10,011 nucleotides of DNA, from contig NW_006920452.1 in the NCBI RefSeq assembly GCF_000344685.1, forward strand, positions 1 to 10,011, in the 5' to 3' direction. Both the position numbers and the translations under genes were made by a program. The notes beneath the pieces were generated by a model, which was given only the letters and a program-made list of their open reading frames with translations, was not told the DNA's origin and did not search any database. Positions 1 to 6,434 of the stretch are shown in pieces. Origin of the DNA: Gloeophyllum trabeum ATCC 11539. Taxonomy: Eukaryota; Basidiomycota; Agaricomycetes; Gloeophyllales; Gloeophyllaceae. Within the stretch, counting starts at the first letter, position 1, and each line of letters begins with the position of its first letter.

Positions 1-114
1 AAAGCCTATACTCTCCTCATCGAACACAAAGGGAACTGCTCAACCAACGACAAATCCAGCATTCTCTTGGGGAACTTGACGACTGCACCGCTTAGAGATA
101 TTTAGGTGGTATTA

Positions 115-459
115 TATCAATCGCAAGTTCTGCTGACACCGTGAGTCCAATGTACACGGTGAGCTCCGTGGGGTGTCCTGACGAGGGTGTCGTACAGGGG
201 GAAAATCTCCAGCGTCTTCGTCATACTTGCCGGTGTTGGCATCGTAGTCTACCAAGGTGCGTCCTTGCGTCCCGGACACATTTACAAACCATGCACCCAG
301 CAGTAAATCTCTAGTGCTCTCTGCGAAGGTGCTGTATCAGCGGTGGCACCTGTTTTGCTACACGGAGAGCTCGCAAAAGCCGTCTGTGGCATTTATGGCC
401 TGCATAGTGTGCTTCACGAGCTTCACCACAATCGGCGTGTGGTGCGCATATACTCGTTC
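115..459 (-). pseudogene. Unrecognised coding relic with two in-frame stops
   Basis: One minus-strand frame is open from just after a TAA at 460-462 to a TAA at 112-114, broken only by TAG at 358-360 and TGA at 337-339. The first stretch (about residues PIVVKLVKHTMQAINATDG) ends 23 of 29 codons in G or C, as the real genes here do. The later stretch includes LLLGAWFVNVSG and TLVDYDANTGKYDEDAGD. I do not recognise the family. No good initiator or intron set is visible. A pyrimidine run on the same strand (complement of 704-720) and an AT-rich TATTAAATA-like sequence just downstream of it could be the old promoter. Inference: a decayed exon or small gene, inactive as it stands. It could also be a chance open frame, since codon bias weakens in its second half. 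Confidence 0.35.
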
Positions 460-463
460 TTAT

Positions 464-798
464 ACTAATTATGATGATCGAGGACCAACTTGAAATATTA
501 GCATTGCTCTAATATTCTCTTTGAAAGCCAAGATATCATCGTCGCAAATGCACGATGCGACGAATATCCTACTCGCACTCGGTAGGCTACATACCGTTGA
601 TATGCACTGACACACAACAATCACCAAGGACCAAAAGGAATAAACCTAAACCCCGTGATATGGGTGAAGGCAGTCCGAGACAACTGAAGGGTATTTAATA
701 GTTCGAGGGGGAAAGGAGGAGTAAGACGCCTTAGGGTAGTCCGTAGGAAGACCTAGAAAAATAAAACAAAACCTTGATGCCTGAAACAAACACTAGTG
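464..798. other. Gene-free stretch with a purine tract
   Basis: No coding frame with the codon bias of the neighbouring genes is visible. The one notable element is a purine run at about 704-720 on the plus strand. It is followed at 720 by AGTAAGACGCC. It could be the pyrimidine-rich promoter of the minus-strand relic at 115-459, or the polypurine tract before a decayed LTR. The sequence alone does not decide. Confidence 0.3.
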
Positions 799-810
799 GA
801 CGCTCCGGAG

Positions 811-1160
811 TATTTATCTCCGGAAAGTCGCAAACAAAGTCGCAAACCACGGAACCGAGTGTAGGTTCGGGCCCACGGGAGTAGAAAACGCTAAAAGGAC
901 TTGTTTAATTTTATTCCGCTGTGTGAGACTCACCGGAGCTAATTGAATCGATGGCGGAGATAATTTACTCGACGAGTCAGGCCTATTGGCAAAGCTAAGA
1001 TCGGTTATAATTCGCTAAGTTCGATGCTTTCGAACTTCTCGGGTTGCTGAGATCGTAACGCTAATTCTCTGAGATGGTGAAGTCGAAACTTGTTTTTCTG
1101 TACGCTACTTTGTACAATTTATACTACAGGAATGGCTTTGCGACCGTCCGGAGATAAATA
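811..1160. repeat. 350-bp segment bounded by a 24-bp inverted repeat
   Basis: Positions 811-834 (starting TATTTATCTCCGGA) and the reverse complement of 1137-1160 match at 22 of 24 positions; the two mismatches are at 825-826 (AA on the left against CG on the right). Such a match is not expected by chance at this distance. TA sits at both outer ends (811-812 and 1159-1160), as a TA target duplication of a Tc1/mariner-type miniature element would, but TA is palindromic and lies inside the match, so this is weak support. No transposase is encoded between the arms. It may be a non-autonomous DNA element, or two copies of the local CCGGAG motif facing each other. Confidence 0.45.
824..847 (+). repeat. 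Perfect 12-bp tandem duplication
   Basis: AAAGTCGCAAAC occurs twice with no spacer (824-835 and 836-847). It overlaps the inner end of the left arm of the 24-bp inverted repeat; the right arm carries a single GTCGCAAA-type end, so the duplication arose on the left side only, or was lost on the right. Confidence 0.8.
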
Positions 1161-1699
1161 ACAAATAAACGCCGCTACCCACAGGATTGCTCAGCACTTT
1201 CCTCCGCTATACCATACACCATACGACTCCCTTACGCTCCTACTTGCTCGTTCCAGCCCTTATAGGTCGCCTTGACGCTCCGCCACCTGACCCAGGCGGT
1301 CCCATCACTCCGTGCGACACGCCGGTCACGTGTTAATTACCTCCGGCCGTTTGCTGACTGATGCTGACCTTATGGTGACTTGTATGCGTCCGCACCTTCG
1401 GTATCTTGACGGAAATGAGGGGGAGTGAGTGCTGGAGGGTGGGCATGAGGAAGACGCCCCTCGATAGAAGTGTCCGCGGGTCCCGGAGCTAATGCAGCTA
1501 GAAGTCGCATTGGTTAAGTCACTCCGGAGCTTCGGTGCGTGGAGATAAATCGCGGAATGGGTCCGTGTACGCCTCGAGGATGTTAGGAAGTCCGGAGCTA
1601 AATAGAAAAAGTCTTTTAGAGCCCATAGAAGCCTAGAGGTGTGTGAGTGCTGTGTCGAATAAGCTCCGGAGGGCTTGTACGATGTGCTGAGTCCGCGTT

Positions 1700-2440
1700 T
1701 TCGGGAGTCAGACGATCCTGAGGCTTATCACCGTCCAGAAGGATCATGACTTGACAGCCACCAGTTCCCGTAGCAGCGTTCTTCACGGCAGGTATCGGGA
1801 AGGTGGGCCTTCCTAATAACTGTGTTACGAACCGTGCGACTGAACATGCTTACATATGCCCAGGATATGGTGGATGTGTGGTTGTTCTGGCGGACAGGAT
1901 TCAGGCCAGACCGGGTGACCGCATCGGAGGACCGGGAGGCGTGCGGGTCGCTGCCGTGATATACCCTAGAGAAATAGACCATATACCCTTAGGTCGAAAG
2001 GGGAGGTTCGTTCCAGGAGAACGGTCCGTGCTCCAGCCCATTGAGTCTCTGGGCAGCTCTCTCATCCGTGAGGGTCTTGTGTAAATATGATAAGATGAAT
2101 ATCCATCTTGATGGTTGATAATAATGCATCTCACTCTGTGTAGGCGTGCTTAGATATGCATGTGGGCCCGGTTCGCTTGGTAGCAACAAGGTCAAAACGC
2201 GGAGTGTGCGATATGCAATATTGCGTGACCTCGTGTCTGCGCTGCCTCTCGTGGACGTCATTTGTCCGAAAGGTGACTGACACCCTGACAAAGTGAAATG
2301 CACTTTTGAAAGATAGACCTGCTGCTCCTTCGCAACCGTACCAGCACATTCTCTGAGCATTTCTCTACTGTGTATGGCCTGATGATTGGAAGATCCCATC
2401 CTATTGCTGAACTTCAGAAGTGACAGGGATGCAGGGGGTG
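1700..2440. other. Gene-free stretch, nothing recognised
   Basis: Short open frames exist on both strands, the longest being 93 codons at 1803-2084 (+) and 136 codons at 1989-2399 (-). None shows the strong G/C third-position bias of the real exons here, and none resembles a family I know. No RNA gene or clear repeat is visible. The transporter relic to the right cannot be followed below about 2441. Confidence 0.4.
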
Positions 2441-3285
2441 GACCACGACGGCTGTGATGATGTGGCAGACGGTCATGCCAGCGCTAACCCAAAGGAGCAG
2501 TGACTGCTTGCCTACCAGCCAAGGAAGAGGAAAGATGGGGTGGCACCAACATACATTCATGATGCCACCCATCTTGAGCTTACGAGACAGCAACAGGTGA
2601 GAGGATGCCGACGCAGCAGGAACTCTGACGTGCCGAGTGTTGTACCCCAGACCGAGCGTCTCAAAGAGCGAGGACTAGTAGATCAGCGCGTGAATACCGA
2701 CAGGTTACTAGAAGAACCTAGTGACGGTGATTAGCGAGTGAAGCTCGGACCGGCCGAGAGCTGCACAGACATAAGCCCCATGCCAACAAGCGTGCGCTTG
2801 TAGCGGCCAGTCCTGGGCAAGTCTGGCCATAGAACAACCTCCCTATCCAAGTCGACCTTGAGCCCTGCTTGCCACCCAAATTCGGGTGCTTGATTCGACC
2901 ATCTCCTTCTGGGAGGCGACCTCGATGCGAATGTCGAGGTACTCCTGCCAGATGCGGGGGTCGTCTGCCGGGAGTTGGCAGAGCTTGGGAGGGAGGAGAG
3001 ACACTCTTCGTCGCGACCCTTGGATGCGAGCCAGTGGGAGGAGAAGGCGGGGAAGAGGGCGCCGGCGGCGAGGAAGAGGCCTGCCGTGCGACATGACAGC
3101 TATGTCGGCTGGAAAGGGAAGCAAGCCATACTTGGTAGGATCTGGAAAATGAAGGGCAGCTACGTGCCCATTAATATTCCGAGCATATGTAGCGGGTACC
3201 GTACGGAGGGCGAGGTCAGTGGCATGCAGACGGAAAGTGCATCTATCCCTCGCCAGTAAGCGACGACGACACCGAAAACGATAAT
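2441..3285 (-). pseudogene. Decayed MFS sugar (hexose-type) transporter
   Basis: Minus-strand blocks follow the order of fungal sugar transporters of the major facilitator superfamily, proton-coupled sugar importers of the plasma membrane. In order: FGVVVAYW (3253-3285); LPFIFQILPSM (3127-3159); a block at 2989-3081 with HWLASKGRDEECL, the family's SPRWL-x-KGR loop after helix 6; LPADDPRIWQEYLDIRIEV (block 2891-2974); HPNLGGKQG (2862-2888); YKRTLVGMGLM (2770-2802); VGIHALIY then SSLFETLGL (2642-2701), matching the helix-7 FFQQFVGINALIYY region; MGGIMNV (2552-2572); and LLLWVSAGMTVCHIITAVVV (2441-2500), helix 9. Frame shifts separate several blocks. In-frame stops lie at 3100-3102, 2708-2710, 2705-2707 and 2675-2677. 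The first four helices and helices 10 to 12 were not found. The gene cannot make a full transporter. Intron positions are obscured by decay. The family call is firm; the sugar transported is unknown. Confidence 0.85.
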
Positions 3286-3299
3286 TCACTCTGCTAGTA

Positions 3300-4070
3300 C
3301 AAGCAGCTCGTCGCGGATGTTGGGCAGGGAAATTTCACTCATTTACTCATATAGAGTGGCGCGACCATCGAGAGAGAGCCGATGCCGACGCCTGAAAGAT
3401 GCGAGAAATATACGATTAGATTGGAGGGCACATGACACCAATGAACCGCTCCGTGACCAACATCCCATAGCTCACAGACCAAGCTTAAAGAGCAGATATG
3501 ATCAAGGATTTGCACGAGGGGTTATTGCGCCGACTGTCACGAAGCAATAACTCGCTCCTCGCATCCGGGAGAGGAGAGCTGTGATTTCGGCAAGAGGGTT
3601 GCCTGTGTGTCAGTGTAGGACCGCGACAGCCCAAGGATCGAAGTACAGCACAGCTTCAAGAAGCTGATCCATCAGCAAGGCTGATTTAATGTGCGACGAT
3701 ACCCTAACATGAAGAAAGCGCTTTGCGAGTTCATAGGTATTCGTCGTTCTATCATTCACTTGGGCGAAGGATAAACGAAGTGAGCACGGAGGATCCCAAG
3801 TCGGACAAGCGCTCGGTCCGAGCCCTGGAGATCTCCTGGCGGGGGGCGGCTGTATTGTTGAGAAGCTATGAATGTTCGGATATCTCGGTCAATAGGATAG
3901 GTTTATCGCACCGCATATCCTCGCCTCTCCGCCGTCGTTTTCCCGAGGTGGCCGTCAGTATGACAAGTCTAGTGGTGGGACTTGGTAACCTTGACAGCCA
4001 CAATACTTACCTGGTGAAGCGAAAGTGATCAATAATTTTCGAACGGCACTCACCACAACCGTCTCTCTCA
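3300..4070. other. Gene-free stretch, nothing recognised
   Basis: This lies where the amino-terminal part of the transporter relic should be, but I could not find its usual helix 1 to 4 motifs on the minus strand. Plus-strand open frames at 3317-3550 and 3723-4028 have no codon bias or family signature. A donor-like AG|GTAAGTATT on the minus strand around 4005-4015 is isolated. The right end approaches the promoter of the membrane-protein gene. Confidence 0.35.
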
Positions 4071-4087
4071 CGGCGACTTTGACGCAG

Positions 4088-4129
4088 CCCTCCCCCTCTT
4101 CTCTCCAGTCCATCCTTCTCTCTTTCACC
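4088..4129 (+). promoter_or_regulatory. Pyrimidine-rich promoter tract
   Basis: About 40 bases are almost entirely C and T on the coding strand, ending roughly 215 bp before the ATG at 4347, followed by the AT-rich GTTAAAAACTTT. Such CT-rich blocks are common just upstream of transcription starts in filamentous fungi. The exact start site cannot be read. Confidence 0.4.
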
Positions 4130-4346
4130 GTTAAAAACTTTCCATCCGTAAGCGAGCCTCCCGCCGGTCCTGGTAGGCAGTGATGGCGCTAACTCAAGTG
4201 GTTGCCGACAACGCTGCTAATTTAGTTAGAGCTGAGCTATATCGGACGCGGTCCTCAAGACTAGACGCCTACCACGTCCCAGGCTTTCTTTTGCACGTCC
4301 TGCAAATATCCCCATTATCCCAAGGCGTCGCCGGAGGGAGCAGAGC

Positions 4347-6124
4347 ATGAATGGCGGCCTTCCCGTCAGTCTGTTAGCCCTGGTATGCGCCATGTTACCC
4401 GCGCCCGCGAACGCCGAGGCGGACGACCAGGTATGTACTCTTTTTGCCGAAGAGTAGTGATGCGGGAGTGCCCTTATCTGTGCTAGGAGGAGTGTGAGCA
4501 GGTACGGCAGGCGAGTACTTGCGTGTGCGTTAGCGTGCCGCCACCAGTTAACCAAAGTGGCGGATGATCGACAGCTCAACAACGATCAAGGGTATACGCC
4601 GTGTGAGGTCGCGCGACAATTGATAGCGCCGTGCTATCCGCAGCTGGGTGAGTGGAGTGTTTCTAAAGCCACGAAGTTGGGAGGTAATGCGTCTGCGAAG
4701 ACTCATCGCAGACTTTCAATGCCCGAGGGTGGCTTAGTGCACATGCCAATTCGACATGTTCATGGTATTTAACGCACATATACAAGCATTCTTCGTGTCT
4801 TATGCATTTATTATAGTAATAGTGTCGTATATAACCTCCTGAACGCCTGCGAACTATGCCGGGACGAGGGCCCGATGGGTTTCTCAGACTGGACGAGCAA
4901 ATGCGGGCCACACAACGTCACCATCACGAATTACTACCCGATCGCAAATGCGGCCGTGCACATCCCAGCCTGGGCGTACACAGACATTGCCAGCGACAAG
5001 TTCAACGAGCAAGAGGTCCGAGACAGTGAGCGCACTTCGCCGTTCATCACTTTCCGAGTACACTCACCAACGAATACACGCACAGACAAGTGGACCCCAA
5101 TACAAATCGCCACGCCCGTCATCGCAGGGCTCGCGGTCCTCCTGCTCTGCGGCGCCGCCTTCTGGTGGTACCGTGCGAGACACTGCCCTCCCGCCCAGCA
5201 CCGCACCACCTACCCGCCAAAGCGCTGGTGCCTCTCCGACCTCCTCCGGCGGGGCCCCAGCCCGGTCGTGCACTCGCGCTTGCACTCCTGGGCGGACACC
5301 GACGCCGAGCGCCCGCAGCACCCCTCGCGCCTGTCGTCCTACTCGGACGGCGAGTCCGTGCGCGGGATCGACCACAAGCCGTTCCTGGGTAAGATCTTCG
5401 CGGGCAAGGGCCCCGTGCCGCTGCACTCGCTCCCGCGCCGGCAGGGCTTCCGCATCGACGACACGGACGTGAGCACCAAGGCCGCGTCGCGCTCCTCGAC
5501 GGTCGTCATCGGCGCACACGCCGGCGCGGACGAGCAGAGCGTGCTGCTCATCTCTCGCACGCCCGGCGTCGACTTCAGCATCGAGAGCACGACGGTGCAC
5601 TCGCCGCGCACGGAGCGGACGGCGCACTCGCCCAGGACGGAGCGGACGGTGCATTCGCCAAGGACAGAGCGGACGGTGCATTCGCCAAGGACAGAGCGGA
5701 CGGAGGGGGGCATGACGGGCGTCAGCCTCGACGTCGAGCCGCCCTCGCCTCTAAGCCCGGGGCTTCCCAACGTAAGCCCGTTCCATTGCACAGTACAGCA
5801 CACATCCTGATGCACCTATTTCAGCCGCACTCTGACCCGGCCACCCCGGAATACAGCCCGTGCCCCTCGCCCTCCCCGCACCTCACCTATGTCCACCTGC
5901 CCCCGATGAACCGCGGGGACCCGTCGAACCTCATCCCCGCGCCCGTGCGCGCGGCGGGCTACGACCCCTTCCGCGCGAGCATGGATACGACACGCACGCA
6001 CAGCCGGAACGCGTCCGCCGAGAGCCTGTATTGGTACGGGAGCCCCGACGCGCCACATATGCCCCCGGGGAACCTCTCCGCCAGGGGTTACGCTGAGGCA
6101 GACTCGGGCCATTCTCCTGCATAG
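4347..6124 (+). CDS. Single-pass membrane protein, Cys-rich ectodomain, repeat-bearing tail
   Basis: Six exons are proposed: 4347-4430, 4487-4501, 4575-4647, 4701-4764, 4817-5771 and 5825-6124, giving 496 residues. All introns are GT-AG. Using the AG at 4546-4547 for exon 3 would add nine residues. Residues 1 to about 23 form a signal peptide (SLLALVCAMLPAPANA). The ectodomain has eight cysteines (31, 43, 53, 77, 79, 90, 93, 108) and glycosylation sequons at N74 and N112. The blocks YTPCEVA, CSCNSVVYNLLNACELC and FSDWTSKC match an Agaricomycete family whose members read roughly NPCLVAAYL, CxCxxVxYSLLSAC and WxxW. One helix spans about 174-196 (IQIATPVIAGLAVLLLCGAAF), then WWYRAR as stop-transfer. 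The cytoplasmic tail of about 300 residues is rich in Ser, Pro and Arg, with four tandem repeats at 339-374. No enzyme or kinase domain is visible. Inference: a cell-surface protein, perhaps a sensor or wall-contact protein; function unknown. Strong GC3 bias supports expression. Confidence 0.85.
5595..5702 (+). repeat. Four tandem 27-bp units inside the membrane-protein tail
   Basis: Units lie at 5595-5621, 5622-5648, 5649-5675 and 5676-5702. Each encodes nine residues, [V/A]HSPRTERT. Units 3 and 4 are identical at DNA level; units 1 and 2 differ from them mainly at third codon positions, for example CAC for CAT and CCG or CCC for CCA. This order suggests that the right-hand pair is the most recent duplication. 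The 27-bp period keeps the frame, so copy-number change would lengthen the tail without breaking the gene. Each unit has one Ser-Pro, a possible proline-directed kinase site, next to basic residues. Confidence 0.95.
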
Positions 6125-6434
6125 CGCGAGACGATGGACGTGCGCGTCCCCGTTGCCAAGATACCCTGCGATGCTGAGCCTGCCGAGGGACCACCCGTCC
6201 GTCTCGCCTGGGGACTTTGCTGCAAACTTATGTATTGTTTTAACTTATGCTTACTCGCTTCAGCTTGGGACTGTCTGTTGTTTGTCGCATAATTTCCTTG
6301 ACGAAGATATGACGGTAATGACGAGCAATGCAATGTGCTGGTACTGATATCCTTTACACGCCCATCCATATATATCTGGGCCACTGCTACAGATAGAAAC
6401 ATGAAGCGATGATACAAAGAAAGGGAGCCAGACA
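6125..6434. other. Convergent intergenic region with both 3' ends
   Basis: The membrane-protein gene stops at 6124 (+) and NOG1 stops at 6435 (-), so 310 bp must hold both 3' untranslated regions and both poly(A) sites. The plus strand becomes T-rich at 6225-6255 (TATGTATTGTTTTAACTTATG), a plausible 3' end zone. On the minus strand an AT-rich TATATATGGA lies about 60 to 70 bp past the NOG1 stop. No further gene is supported. Confidence 0.5.

Larger units (their letters stand above)
799..1673. repeat. Dispersed CCGGAG-centred motif family
   Basis: A short motif close to NCCGGAG[A/C]TAA[A/T] recurs about eight times. Clear copies are at 932-944 (ACCGGAGCTAATT), 1147-1160 (TCCGGAGATAAATA), 1482-1493 (CCCGGAGCTAAT) and 1591-1605 (TCCGGAGCTAAATAG). 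Shorter or partial copies are at 804-810, 954-964, 1523-1530, 1541-1550 and 1664-1671. A reversed copy is at 811-824. Three copies are preceded at fixed spacing by GAC, giving GACnnnCCGGAG at 799-810, 927-938 and 1142-1153. No gene is visible in this span. The copies differ in their flanks, so this is not a simple tandem array. Possible explanations are nested decayed transposable elements, an LTR with internal repeats, or an array of protein-binding sites. Confidence 0.6.

Noticed and set aside
731..736. TTAGGG, the fungal telomere unit
   Set aside because: Single copy only; no tandem array.
866..882. GTAGGTTCGGGCCCAC, resembling a tRNA T-arm
   Set aside because: No matching acceptor, D-arm or anticodon arm could be placed at the right spacing.
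1803..2084. 93-codon plus-strand open frame
   Set aside because: Codon third positions show no strong bias, no domain is recognisable, and overlapping open frames on the other strand are as long.
1989..2399. 136-codon minus-strand open frame, tested as the C-terminal part of the transporter relic
   Set aside because: No helix 10 to 12 motif of sugar transporters (such as the PAEVFP or PETKG type) is present in any minus-strand frame.
2869..3259. Overlapping plus-strand open frames rich in Gly/Glu/Arg
   Set aside because: They are antisense to the transporter relic, whose minus-strand blocks explain the composition.
1750..4001. Shared 12-mer CTTGACAGCCAC at 1750-1761 and 3990-4001
   Set aside because: A few such 12-mer coincidences are expected in 10 kb, and the similarity does not extend.
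3723..4028. 101-codon plus-strand open frame
   Set aside because: No family signature or codon bias, no promoter, and no intron that would extend it.
5064..5681. 205-codon minus-strand open frame opposite the membrane-protein gene
   Set aside because: Arg/Val/Ala-rich with no motif; it is the expected antisense shadow of a GC3-biased exon. The plus strand has signal peptide, helix, introns and family motifs.
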